This document shows, piece after piece, positions 21,242 through 31,599 of a stretch of DNA of 64,000 nucleotides. The notes below the pieces were generated by a model. It worked only from the letters and a program-made list of their open reading frames with translations, made no database searches and was not told where the DNA came from. The translations under genes and the position numbers were made by a program. Origin of the DNA: Notamacropus eugenii. Taxonomy: Eukaryota; Chordata; Mammalia; Diprotodontia; Macropodidae. Position 1 is the first letter of the stretch. Each line of letters opens with the position of its first letter. Location: positions 96,415,067 to 96,479,066 of the forward strand of contig NC_092879.1 in NCBI RefSeq assembly GCF_028372415.1, written 5' to 3'.

Positions 21242-23209
21242 ATGTCCTGGATGAATTATCAGTTTTCCCGGAAGGATCATCGATACCGCAGGATATACAG
21301 GTACGAAGCCCCATGGACTGTGTACGCCATGAATTGGAGTGTGCGGGCTGACCAACCTTTCCGCCTAGCACTGGGAAGCTTCATAGAGGATTATGAGAAC
21401 AAAGTGCAAGTAGTGAGACTGGCCTCTGACTGGGTAGATACCAGAGGGGATATCGTGTGCAACTATACCTTGCAGCACCCCTATCCCCCCACCAAAATCA
21501 TGTGGATCCCTGACCCTCAGGGCATCCACCCAGACCTTCTGGCCACCAGTGCTGACCACCTGCGGGTATGGCGCTGCCTGAGTCCCTGTGAGGTAATACC
21601 TGCTGCCAGCAGGGCCAGAGGATCTATCCATAGGGTCCAGGTGCTAGGGGGCAGTGTTTCCCGAGGGCGTGGCCGTGGAATTATCTCTGCTGCAGCCGAG
21701 ATCATACCTGCTGCCAGCAGGGCCAGAGGATCTATCCATAGGGTCCAGGAGCCAGGGGGCAGCGTTTCCCGAGGGCGTGGCCGTGGAATTTTGTCTGTTG
21801 CCGCTGAGTTGTTAGCTGCTGTGGGCAGGGCCAGAGGACCTATCCATAGGGTCCCGGAGCTAAGGAGCAGTGTTTTCCGAGGGCGTGGCCGTGGAATTAC
21901 GTCTGCTGCAGCCAAGGTGATGCCTGCTGAGGGCAAGGCCAGAGGATCTATCCATAGTGTCCAGGAGCTAAGGGGCAGTGTTTTCCAAAGGCATGGCCGT
22001 GGAATTACGTCTGCTGCAGCCAAGGTGATGCCTGCTGAGGGCAGGGCCAGAGGATCTATTCGTAGTGTCCAGGAGCTAAGGGGCAGTGTTTTCCAAGGGC
22101 GTGGCCGTGGAATTACGTCTGCTGCAGCCAAGGTGATGCCTGCTGAGGGCAGGGCCAGAGGATCTATTCGTAGTGTCCAGGAGCTAAGGGGCAGTGTTTT
22201 CCGAGGGCGTGGCCGTGGAATTACTTCTGCTGCAGCCAAGGTGATGCCTGCTGAGGGCAGGGCCAGAGGATCTATCCATAGTGTCCAGGAGCTACGGGGC
22301 AGTGTTTTCCGAGGGCGTGGCCTTGGAATTATGTCTGCTGTAGCTGAGATGATGGCTGCTATGGGCAGGGCCAGAGGATCTATGCATAGGGTCCAAGAGC
22401 TAGGGGGCAGTGTTTTCAGAGGGCGTGGTAGTGGAATTATCTCAACCACAGCTGCTTCCACAGTCCCGGCTACTGCCTTTGACTTGGACCTCCAGCTTGA
22501 GTGCCTGCTCAACCATAACGAAAATAGTACTCCTTTCTTCTCGCCCCTCACCTCTTTCGACTGGAATGCCACAGACCCTTGCATACTGGTTACATCTTGC
22601 ATCGATACCACATGCACCATCTGGGCTCTGGAGACCAGCCAGGTACTGGGCCAAGTGTCTGGTCACCAGCGGGAGCACTTTAGCTCCCACAACAAAGAGG
22701 TCTATGACGTTGCCTTTGGAGGGGGCCGAGATGTATTTGCCTCAGTGAGTGCTGATGGCTCTCTGCGGCTGTTTGACCTGCGAAGGCTTCACCATAGCAC
22801 CATAGTATATCAGGAACCCCGGCACCTGCCACTGCTGCGCCTGGCCTGGAACAAACAGGACCTCAACTACCTGGCCACCCTGGCCATGGACTCCACCGAG
22901 GTGGCCGTCCTTGACCTGCGCATGCCTGGCTCACCTGTGGCCCGCCTTAACCGCCATAGGGCCTGTGTCAATGGGCTCACCTGGGCACCCAACTCTGCAG
23001 GTCACATCTGCACTGCTTCCGATGACTACCAGGCCCTCATTTGGAATATTCAGCAAATGCCCCAAGATGTCAAAAACCCTATCCTGACCCACACCACCAA
23101 TGGGGCGATCAACAACGTGCAGTGGGCGGCCATCCAGACCGACTGGATTGCCATGTGCTATAATAACTTCCTGGAACTTCTCCGAGTCCAAGGCCCTGAC
23201 CTGGGCTAG
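21242..23209 (+). CDS. DCAF7/WDR68-like WD40 retrogene with eight 36-residue RG-rich repeats
   Basis: One uninterrupted 655-codon frame. Residues ~18-117 and ~414-651 align along their length with vertebrate DCAF7 (342 aa), as recalled: YEAPWTVYAMNWSVR, HPYP.TK.MWIPD, LTSFDWN, DTTCTIW, NKEVYD, HRACVNG, ALIWNIQQMP, NNVQW and a C-terminal LELLRV. The DxR-type blade ends FDLRRL and VLDLRMPG are kept. DCAF7 is a propeller scaffold for DYRK1A/HIPK2 kinases and a DDB1-CUL4 substrate receptor. The parent gene has introns, so an intronless copy implies retroposition. Residues 118-405 are an inserted repeat array placed after the LRVWR blade end, and removing it leaves about the parental length. Small in-frame differences include a shorter GGGRD loop, an ~8-residue longer N terminus and a PDLG tail. 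The start at 21242 has A at -3; a second ATG lies three codons on. By eye the propeller is about two-thirds identical to human DCAF7. An open frame of this length suggests selection. Identity of the family is firm; expression and function are inferred. Confidence 0.9.
   Translation: MSWMNYQFSRKDHRYRRIYRYEAPWTVYAMNWSVRADQPFRLALGSFIEDYENKVQVVRLASDWVDTRGDIVCNYTLQHPYPPTKIMWIPDPQGIHPDLLATSADHLRVWRCLSPCEVIPAASRARGSIHRVQVLGGSVSRGRGRGIISAAAEIIPAASRARGSIHRVQEPGGSVSRGRGRGILSVAAELLAAVGRARGPIHRVPELRSSVFRGRGRGITSAAAKVMPAEGKARGSIHSVQELRGSVFQRHGRGITSAAAKVMPAEGRARGSIRSVQELRGSVFQGRGRGITSAAAKVMPAEGRARGSIRSVQELRGSVFRGRGRGITSAAAKVMPAEGRARGSIHSVQELRGSVFRGRGLGIMSAVAEMMAAMGRARGSMHRVQELGGSVFRGRGSGIISTTAASTVPATAFDLDLQLECLLNHNENSTPFFSPLTSFDWNATDPCILVTSCIDTTCTIWALETSQVLGQVSGHQREHFSSHNKEVYDVAFGGGRDVFASVSADGSLRLFDLRRLHHSTIVYQEPRHLPLLRLAWNKQDLNYLATLAMDSTEVAVLDLRMPGSPVARLNRHRACVNGLTWAPNSAGHICTASDDYQALIWNIQQMPQDVKNPILTHTTNGAINNVQWAAIQTDWIAMCYNNFLELLRVQGPDLG
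21593..22456 (+). repeat. Coding minisatellite: 8 x 108 bp (36 aa) inside the DCAF7-like gene
   Basis: Eight exact-length 108-bp units begin at 21593, 21701, 21809, 21917, 22025, 22133, 22241 and 22349. Each encodes a variant of a 36-residue unit with the ordered motifs ARGSIH, VQEL.GSVF, RGRGRGI and SAAAK/E. Units 4-7 are nearly identical, while units 1-3 and 8 are more divergent, as expected of an array homogenised at its centre. Every unit is basic and rich in Arg, Gly, Ser and Ala and has no predicted blade signature, so it probably forms a flexible loop between propeller blades. RG-rich segments often bind nucleic acid or are arginine-methylated, but no such role is shown here. Confidence 0.95.
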
Positions 23210-23318
23210 AGGACCAAGTCCTGAGCCTCAACCCAAACACCTACCCAAAGAAGTTAAGAGAAAGGGAACATAAATAGCTGTTACAAAACTGTTGTTCTTG
23301 CTTATAGTTCATCAGCCT

Positions 23319-23480
23319 TTGCCAGAAAATTCCAGAAATGTTAAGACTTCAGACTTTTGTCAGAAAATTTCCAAGATGCTACAACTATTAAGACTTTTGC
23401 CAGAAAATTCCCAAAATGTTATGATTGTGAAGATTTTTGCCAGAAATTTCCAAAGATGCTACAACTATTCCGACCTTTGG
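23319..23480 (+). repeat. Tandem repeat in the retrogene 3' UTR (~4 units of 40-48 bp)
   Basis: Four imperfect units share the ordered words GACTTTTGCCAGAAAATTCC, then AATGTTA or GATGCTACAACTATT. They start within 120 bp of the stop codon of the DCAF7-like gene and probably lie in its 3' untranslated region. Confidence 0.8.
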
Positions 23481-23591
23481 CAGTCAGTCCCATAGCCTGG
23501 CCTGGATTCACACTAACCCCCAGGATGTGAGAAGAACCTGAAGGGGTACCACCACTGGAGTTCCAACTTAAAGCTACTTGCCAAGTTTATT

Positions 23592-23597
23592 ATTAAA
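23592..23597 (+). terminator. Candidate polyadenylation signal ATTAAA
   Basis: ATTAAA lies about 385 bp after the retrogene stop codon and is followed within ~45 bp by a T/GT-rich stretch (TTTATTGTGTTAATT). It is the first reasonable signal after the 3' UTR repeat. No genomic poly(A) tract marks an old retroposition end here. Confidence 0.4.
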
Positions 23598-23679
23598 CAA
23601 AAATTGTGCATAATCCTTTGTCAGCCTTTATTGTGTTAATTAGCATTAGGGTTTGAGTGGTAGTTGTGGCTAGAAGGTA

Positions 23680-23815
23680 GGGGGAGGGAGAGCTTTAAAG
23701 GGGAGAGCTTTAAGGTGGTGGGATGAGGGGGGACTTTAAGGGAGAGGGGGAAGGGGCCTTTAAGGCTGTAGGAGGAGGGAGACCTTAAAGCAGGGGGTAG
23801 GGGGGCTTTAAGTCC
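23680..23815 (+). repeat. G-rich degenerate repeat around GGGGAGAGCTTTAA
   Basis: About five imperfect units of 25-30 bp combine a G/A-rich run with CTTTAAGG or CTTTAAAG. Multiple GGGG/GGGGGG runs give G-quadruplex potential on the + strand. It lies just downstream of the retrogene. Confidence 0.65.
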
Positions 23816-24789
23816 ACCTGTCTTGCTCCCTGCCCCAGGCAGCTAACCTACTTCCTTCCCTAGCTCCTAAAGAAAATGTCAGCTTTCAAAAAGACTGCCC
23901 TTCTGCCTTATCCAATCTTAAAGACATTTTATTTTAGGTTGTTAACTTTTAAAATGTTCAGTTAAGTGAAATGACTTTCACTTCCACTTCTAAAACAGAG
24001 GGACAGAGTTTCCTCACTAATAATGAAATCCCATTTCAGTCCTTGTCCCAATTCTAATCTAAAGAAAAACGATAGGCCCTGACATGAGGACCATTAGTGC
24101 TTCCTTTCAATTCCTCTGACAAGGATACCTGGAGCCACGTGATCAGGCCCTAAAAAATGTGGTGGCAGTGGGTGAAATTTCCAAGAAAATAAAGGTCACT
24201 TGAGAGTGAAGGTGGGAGGTGAGAATACAGGGAAGGGGAGGAGGTGAGGGTAGAATAGCCAGCTAGAGGTGAAAAATGGGGATAGGATTGGACTGAGAAG
24301 TGGAGATGGAGGCAAGAGTTCAGGCCATGGTAGAAAGTGGGGGTGGGGTGAGAAGGGAGTTGGAGAGAGAGTAGGGATAGAGTGGAGATGGAATTGGAGG
24401 TAAGGACCATGGAAACGAAACTGGACCTTTGACTTGTGGCAGAAGAGCATAGACTGGCTGCCATTAGGAAGGCACTTCCTACCAAGTTTAGGTGACTGAG
24501 CCTGAGTCACACAGCTAGGAAATGCCTGAGGGAGGATGTAACTAGCCCCTCCCTATGGGCATCTCAGAACACTCTTAGGAAGGTGAATTGGGGGGGAGGG
24601 GGGAAGGAGACGAGGAGGCCCCAGAGCACAAGCCCACCTTGGGCAATCCATCTCGGCTCTCAGCCAATCCGTGAGCTCAGAGACTAAGAAAGAAGAGACT
24701 ACATACACAGGCAGCTACCTCAGAGAGCATTAGAAGAATACAAGGTATCGCTGTGCTGCCCATGCTGTTGGGAGCTCACCAGGAGACGG
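23816..24789. other. Unassigned, G/A-rich on the plus strand
   Basis: 24185-24400 is purine-rich with frequent GGAG/GGTGAG words, and a GGGGGGGAGGGGGG run lies near 24590. The minus-strand Pro/Ser/His-rich frames reflect this composition. Confidence 0.45.
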
Positions 24790-27280
24790 ACAGGAGCCAC
24801 AAGTAACATTTCTAAAGCACATTCAAAGCTACCAAGCATTCTTTATACATTGTTACCTCACTGGGCCTCCCCTACCCTATGAGGTTAGATCATAGGCAAT
24901 TATTAACCAGAAGAGGAAAGTCTTCTCCATTAGAACCAGCAACTCCCTAAAACCACCCATTAAGTTAAAAAAGGCTTGCGGTGTCTGCTGGTGGCGGACC
25001 GTTGTGGAGACACAAAACCATTTATAGTGGCTGAAATGATTTTTGTCATTAACTGGGTTCCGGGGGCCCAGACTTGGGCTTTGTATCCCCAGGACCCAGC
25101 TTATGCACCTGGCAGGTGCTTAAATCCTTGTCAGAGATACTTAGAGCCCATAATGTTGAGTTTTAGGGACCATTTTTTTGTTTGTCTTCCTTTTTTCTTC
25201 TTTTTGTACCCCCGCGACCTAGTACAGCATCTGATAACAGAGTCTGTACACAATCCGTGCCTTCTGAGCTGGAAGGAATTCTCCACTCAAGTCCCGGTAC
25301 TTTCAGGGGCCATAAATACCTTGGCAAATACAGACCAAAATCTGCTGTCTTTGATCCTGGGGCTTTTGCTTCACTTCTTGGACAGGAAATGGTGTCTTTT
25401 TTTGCCGTTGTCCCTGTTCCTTCGATGCCGGTCCCAATGGAGAAGCTGTTTCCTGTGTCTATGGTGCCAAGTTCCCATCAGGCTCGGTGGCAGAAGATGG
25501 GGAGTGGGGGAGTGAGGTAAAGACACAGGAGCTCCTCTACTCTTTATCCCTCAGCTAGAACAGCCAAGACTAACTTGGGTGGGGACAGGGGGGGTGGGGT
25601 CCTACAGTTGAGGAATGAGATTTGGAACTCTTTGGGCTCAGGGACTAGATGGAGATAAGTATGAGATTCCCTGTCACTGATCAGTTAACTAATGCCTATA
25701 CACTGACCAGCAAGGAATACGGGATTTTGGAGTCAGGAGGCCTTTAGAAGACTTAAGAATCATTGACAAATTCATATCATGCTGTAAGGTTTCCAAAGCA
25801 CATCGGCTCGCTTGAGGCACAGCCAGAGATGACACGAGTTTCCTCTACCTAGCCTTCCCTCACAACCCCTAAATCAACAGCCCTAGAAATAAGGAGCTGA
25901 AAATGCTGGACATCTTTCTCTGCAAAATAAATCTTTCTCTACAGAATAGACTATCTGTAAAAATGATAATAATCATTATATAGACAAGGTCCCTTCAGCA
26001 TCACAGCCGGTTGTCTCCTTTCCAACAGAATGACAAGGTTAATTGAAATGACTAGAAAGCCAAGTGACGCTTGGGCCCATATCCATGGCCAGATCATAGG
26101 AAACAGCAAAGTTTTGGCTCATCAACCTAGGTTTTATCCTTGAGAGCAGCTGGGGGGATGTGGACAGTGTTCTCTCATCAGCCTTTTTTTTTGGCCTGGC
26201 ACATAATGGGAATAGATGTTGAATTTGGGGTCATTTAAGTGAAACAGATTGGATAATATATTACATGACCTCAAGGTAATGGGGACTGGAAGGGAAAATG
26301 ACCAGTAAGAGGCAAGAATGTAAATAAAGCATGTCAAGGGAAGCCGAGAAGTCCGTGGAGCTTCTCCCAGTCAGCACGCAGCTCGGGGTTGGAGAGGTAA
26401 GTAAAAGTGGAAGCCACTACCTTAAGATAGGAACTGCAGTTCATGTTGCCAAACAGAAGAAGCAAAAATACCAACTTCCGTTTATCAGAGATGCTAAGAA
26501 ATAATCATGAAGCCTTATCTTAGTTTTTTTTTCTTCACTTCCTCTAGGGAGGCAGTATTTGCTTCTGAGAATGGGCCTTTGAGCTAGGGTTATCAGGAAT
26601 TGGCTGTCCACCAAAATTACCACCAGCGGCCCCCTGGCCCTTCAGCCCAAAGTGTCCAAGTGTGGGTTTGCCCAAGAACAGGTGTTGCCAGTATCACCAA
26701 AATGGCCTCCTAAAAACCCAGGCACAGTCTTGAATTGTCTGTTTGTGGAAACTGACTCTCAGACTCCCAAAACATGGAAAGTGACCACACTGCCTTCTTT
26801 GGCTTTGGGACTTTGACTGCTTGCCACTTCCAGCCTAGATCTGACACTTTCTGTGGCAGGCTAAATTCAGAAAGAGACAGAGAGGCCCATCCCTTTTATC
26901 ATTCAGGATTGTATGGAGCCTTGATCCCAGCCAGGTAGAGGCTCCCTCCCTCAAGCAATGCAGATCACAATCTACTCCCCTTCTCAGCCTGGACCACTCT
27001 TGACTAGGACCTCCAATAAGAACTGAGAAAACAGGGAGGGAGGCATTTAGAAGCTCTGAGACTTCCTTCTATATCTCCTGATAGCCATGAAGGTCAGGAT
27101 AAGAGAGTTATAGGATCAGGGTAGAGTAAACTTCTTTAGGGGAAACAAAATCTTTCTATGGCTAAGACCCATGCAAATGATTGCCCATACTCAAAATCAA
27201 TGCCATTATTTCCAATGCCCCTTTAATTATCTTGAAAATCTGTTTCCCCAAAACTTGACCCATCATAGCACTAGCTGCAT
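24790..27280. other. Unassigned intergenic sequence with short MIR/L2 traces
   Basis: A reverse-MIR trace at ~24800-24930 and two L2-like tails near 25080-25125 (TGTATCCCCAGGACCCAGC) and 25205-25235. A 179-codon frame at 24976-25515 overlaps a 112-codon one in another frame and has no recognised domain. Confidence 0.4.
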
Positions 27281-27842
27281 TGTGAAATGGATCAGAAAAT
27301 TATAGGTCATTTTGAGGGGGTATGAGCCCAAGCAGAGATCTTTGTTCCTTGGACTGGGAGGGGTTTGGTCCTATTTGACTGAAGGGCCCCAGAAAGCCTG
27401 ACCTTGGGGGGCTCCTTGGATTTCCCTTATTTGATTTAGCATCTGCCTTTGATCTTTGATCTTATCAGGGTCCTATTGTCTGGACTACTGGCCACTCCCA
27501 TCAAGATCCTCCCTGGACTTGATTTACATTCCAGGCTGACTTCCCCTATTAAGACCATTCCTGGGGTCCCCAAACTAGTTGGCCGACACCTGGATTCTTT
27601 CCTCAGTCTTTTTCTGTATTTAAGTTCCATCTTGCCTCCTCAGACTCAGTCCAGCTCAGACTCTGTCTAGCTGAGATTCTATCTAGCTCACTTGTAAATG
27701 CAAGTGTTACACATGCTTAGACTCCTTAAGAGTCAACCCAGTATGGCGAATCTTTAATAAACTTTGTTTTCTTTGGCTTTAAGAAGGCTTATGTCAAATT
27801 CATTCAAGCAGGACCCAGTATGTCGTAATTTTGGAGTCCGAC
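27281..27842 (+). mobile_element. Solo LTR-like sequence of an endogenous retrovirus
   Basis: About 560 bp bounded by TG...CA, with a TATTTAA box at 27617-27623, an AATAAA at 27756-27761 followed by a T-rich stretch, and a GGAGTCCGACA end. The flanking GCAT and GCAC could be a 4-bp duplication with one change. No internal retroviral region adjoins it. Family not determined; ERV1-like by layout. Old fossil. Confidence 0.55.
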
Positions 27843-27873
27843 AGCACACCAAACCTCAATTTTAGATGGCAGA

Positions 27874-27945
27874 GGAGGCAGAGCCAAGATGGCGGAGAAG
27901 AAAGATGCATATACTCTAGTGCTTCCCCCACAGCCCACTCTCTAC
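27874..27945 (+). mobile_element. L1/HAL1 5'-end fragment (~70 bp)
   Basis: GCAGAGCCAAGATGGCGGAG at 27880 followed by AAGAAAGATGCATATACTC and CCCCACAGCCCA is the element leader seen at 10861. The similarity then stops. Confidence 0.65.
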
Positions 27946-29473
27946 CCTTTCTCTGAGTCATGTTGTTAGATGCAGCAAATAAAATGCATGGGATTACAAA
28001 GCACTCAACTTTGTGGGAGGAACCGCTAAAGTTAGGGTTTATTCTGTGCACAGACCAGGAGGACAGAACCTCCCTTCACTAGCATATAACAGCAGAGCAC
28101 TGTCTAGGCCACATATTACAGAAGGAGGCCCACGATTTCAAGTTGGAGTCCTTGAGGAAGCTACTTAGTGGAATTCTTCTGTAAAATGGGTACAAACATT
28201 TTTGCATTAACTCCTTCTCAAGGAAGGTACAGACCCAAAGGGAGACACCAATTGCAAAGCCTTGGTAAAACCTAGAGCATCTAGTTCAGGAGGGCTGATC
28301 TCTTCTCTAGGCATCTGTCCCCAGGGCACAATTTCTATTCTACTGCCTGTACTGAAGGAGCTGCTTGATGTGTGCGTATAGCCCCTGCTCTGCATCCTAC
28401 ACTGGCCAAGGCAGCTGCTTTGGGGGTCAGGCTGCACTTTGGAGAGGGGAGCATTTATTCTGCTAGAGGAGAAAGCCCTCTGGGTTGGCAGTCAGAGGAT
28501 CCAGATCCATACTCTGATTCTGCTTTAAACTACCTGTGTAACCTTAGACAAGATTGCTCTCCAGGCCTCAATTTGCCCATCTGTAAAATAAGGTCATGGG
28601 ACTAGTTGGTCTCTGAGTTCCTTTCCAGGTCTGCAATTCTGTCATCTCTGATTGGACTAGATGATCTCAGAAGTCTCTGCCAAGTCAAAATCCTCTATTC
28701 CCTTAACCAGGATAGTGAGGATTAGAGAAACCACATTGTCGGAGGCTTGGTTGAAATGACTGGGAATGTTTACCCAGGTGAATGTAAACCCCTTGCAGGT
28801 AAGATTTGTACCATCCCTTGTACTTATATCTCTAGCCCCAAGCACAGTGCCTGGCATATAATACAAGATGACTGATTGATAAGAGATGACCTAGGGCGTG
28901 GGACAGCCCTAGTATTTATCTTCAAATATGTGCAGGGAAACCATGTGGAAGACAGATGAGAAGGGGCACTGCATACATGTGAAGGGCTTTTACATGATTT
29001 AGATGGTGATGATGACAGTTATCATCATCATCTTGTTCTACTTGGTCCCAGAGGGGAGAACCAGAAGCAAGAGAGAAAAGAGGGAGGCAAGGAATACTGG
29101 CTTTGTTTGAAGGGAAAATTTCCCAGCAATGGAAGGAAGAGTAGAATGTGCTGCCTAAGGAGGGAGTGGATTCTCCTTCACTAAAGACCTTGCAGAGAAT
29201 GGAAAGATGGTGGACCAGGTCTGTGGCCCAGAGGATTCATGTTCCTACACCAAGGCACTGGGGAACCTTCCAAGCATCTTCTAACTCTTCAATTCTGTGA
29301 CTCACTCAATAAGTATCAGAAGCAGGATGTGAACCTAGGTCTTCCTGACCTCGGGCTTGGCATTACTAACCAAACTGACTGGTTGATTTGACTTGGCCCA
29401 TGGACTTATGTACAGCTGGAGACAAACCCAATGTGGGAAGATCTGTTGAGGCTCACCATAAATCATGTCCAAA
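27946..29473. other. Unassigned sequence around a MIR copy
   Basis: Apart from the MIR at 28470-28690 and an L2/MIR tail at ~28790-28880 (CTTGTACTTATATCTCTAGC), nothing is recognised. Confidence 0.4.
28470..28690 (+). mobile_element. MIR-type SINE
   Basis: TTGGCAGTCAGAGGATCCAG, CTACCTGTGTAACCTTAGAC, CCATCTGTAAAATAAGGTCA and GGTCTCTGAGTTCCTTTCCA. Confidence 0.75.
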
Positions 29474-30029
29474 GATGGACACGGACAGAGAGGAGACACA
29501 CAGACAGACAGGGACACACAGACAGATGGGGACACACAGACAGAGGGGGACACACAGACAGATGGGAACACAAGGACAGACACATGGGGACACACGGACA
29601 GATCAGGACACAGGCAGATGGGGACACACAGATAGATGAGGACACATGGACAGACAGATGGGGACACACGGACAGACAGATGGGGACACACGGACAGACA
29701 AATGCAGACACACGGACAGACAGATGGAGACATACTGACAGACAGCGAGACACAGATAAATACATAGGCACACGCAGACAGAGAGGAGACACACAGACAG
29801 ATGGGAAAACACAGACAGATGGGGACACACAGAGAGAAACATGGGGACTCAAAGAGAGATGGGGACACAGACAGAGACATGGGGATACATGGACAGATGG
29901 GGACACACAGACAGATGGGGAGACATGGACAGACACATGAGCACACACAGGTAGGAGATAACGTGGATAGATGGGGACACACAGACAGGTGGAGACACAC
30001 AGAGAGAAGCATGGGGACACACAGACAGG
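29474..30029 (+). repeat. Minisatellite, 18-bp unit GATGGGGACACACAGACA
   Basis: About 30 degenerate copies over 556 bp with unit lengths of 18 bp and multiples/variants with an extra ACAG. As 18 is divisible by three, open frames arise on both strands (GTHRQ-type on +, CPHLSVC-type on -) and are considered spurious. Confidence 0.95.
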
Positions 30030-30139
30030 ACTCTGGAGGCAGTACGAAAACAGTGGAAGGAGGGATCAATTGGAAATCTAAAGGATCTGGTTGCCAATTC
30101 AGGGCCTAGCACACAGGGGCACTCAATAGATGTTTATTG

Positions 30140-30275
30140 ATTGATGGCCACCTCCTAACTATGTGACCTTAGACAAATTGCTTCACCTCTCTGGGTATCA
30201 TTGCACCTATGTGGAAAAGGAGGGAGTTGGCCCAGGAAACCTTTGAGGTCCTTTCCATACTACTATGAGCCCAGT
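30140..30275 (+). mobile_element. MIR-type SINE
   Basis: ACTATGTGACCTTAGACAAA, CTTCACCTCTCTGGGTATCA, CCTTTGAGGTCCTTTCCATA. Confidence 0.7.
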
Positions 30276-30969
30276 ATCCTTGGATGATGCAGGACATCCT
30301 CATTCTGCACAATGAGGGTGGATGCAAGAGGGAAAGCAGCCTTCCAAATATCCACGTGCTTCTCTAGATGCTTGGATGAAGGCAAGAAATGCCTCTTTCT
30401 ATGAAACACCACCCAAGAGACCATTGACTATGAAACTCATTACAATTATAATTCCCTTTTATTTTTCCTTAAAATGTTGCTGGGCCCATCTCTAGAAGAG
30501 ACTTTAGAAAGGATCTGAACTCAGTAGCCCAGGGTCAACAGTGTTGAATGTCAGCAGAGGAAAGTGGAGAACAGAGAAATATCTTTTGGTTCACAAAAGT
30601 CCAAAGGTTCACCTAATAACATTTTAGTGGATTTTTTTATAGCTTTTCAAAATGTGAAACTGTTTTTCCAGAATGAGACAATAAAGCCCGAAGAGCCACT
30701 TCCTTTGATGGCTTCCTCCTTGCCCGTTGGAAATTGTTCCTCTCAGGGTCTCGCTTCTTCGAATTTAGCTCCGACTTCAAGCTTCAAACAAAGTGCCAAT
30801 TCCTCAAACAGCAGGTGGGACTGACTTGGAGAATTTGCGGGGAGGCTGGGTAAACTTCACTTCAGAGAGGCGCAGAGTTCAAAAGGCAGCTGGTGGCCTT
30901 TCTTCCATGAATCCATGTCTACTGAGCCCCACTCCTCCCATGCTTTAAAGTACTCAAGAAATAACAGTA
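30276..30969. other. Unassigned, low-repeat sequence
   Basis: An 86-codon frame (30564-30824) of ordinary composition lacks a domain. No repeat family seen, so it could be single-copy DNA. Confidence 0.4.
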
Positions 30970-31240
30970 AATCTCATTATAGATATTGACAAACACATTT
31001 CCTGCCTGGTATGCTCTTCATCCTCCTTCAGTCCCTACTTTCTTTCATGTATCAGCTCCAGTCCTTAAATGCCACCTTCAGCCTTCCCTGGTCCCCTCCC
31101 TCCAGTTGCTAAAGCCTCTCTCTTCAAGGCTGGCCCTTCTCCTGTGCCCTTGATTATTTAGACGCCATCTCCACCAGTATATGCTTCTTGAGGACAGGGC
31201 GTGGTGGTGCCTTTCTGTGGATTCTCAATGTCTATAGAGT
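30970..31240 (+). mobile_element. L2 3' end
   Basis: CTTTCATGTATCAGCTCCAG, CTTAAATGCCACCTTCAGCC TTCC, TATGCTTCTTGAGGACAGGG and CTCAATGTCTATAGAGTGC. Confidence 0.75.
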
Positions 31241-31599
31241 GCAGTGCTGACCCATGTATAAGGATAGGACCAGGGACTCCATGGGGATAGGGAGCTGGCA
31301 GGTAAGGAAATTCCTTTCCCCATTGATGATCACCGTCATCTCTGTAACTTATCAGAGAGGTGCCTTGAGCAGTGAGAAGTTAAGTTTGATGGAGTCTGGA
31401 TGTGTCAGGCACAAGGCTTGAACTAAGGATCTTGACTTGAAGCCAAGGCCAGCTCTCACTTCTGGGGGTAAGAGGGGGAGAAGAGGGATAGAAAAGAGCA
31501 CACCCACATTCCACAGGAAGGAGGGAGCATGTTCAAATTGAGTTTCATATCAAGGAGGCAAAGGGGAAGGCGATATGCAGTTTTTCAGCATCTTCAATG

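Noticed and set aside
21517-22620. 367-codon minus-strand frame antisense to the DCAF7-like gene
   Set aside because: It is open because the 108-bp repeat has no stop in that frame. It repeats the array in antisense and has no homology of its own.
24976-25515. 179-codon plus-strand frame
   Set aside because: Low-complexity hydrophobic text spanning L2-like tail sequence, overlapped by a second frame; no domain.
29335-30112. Long frames on both strands, including a 244-codon Cys/Val/Ser/Pro-rich one
   Set aside because: Generated by the 18-bp minisatellite, whose length is divisible by three.
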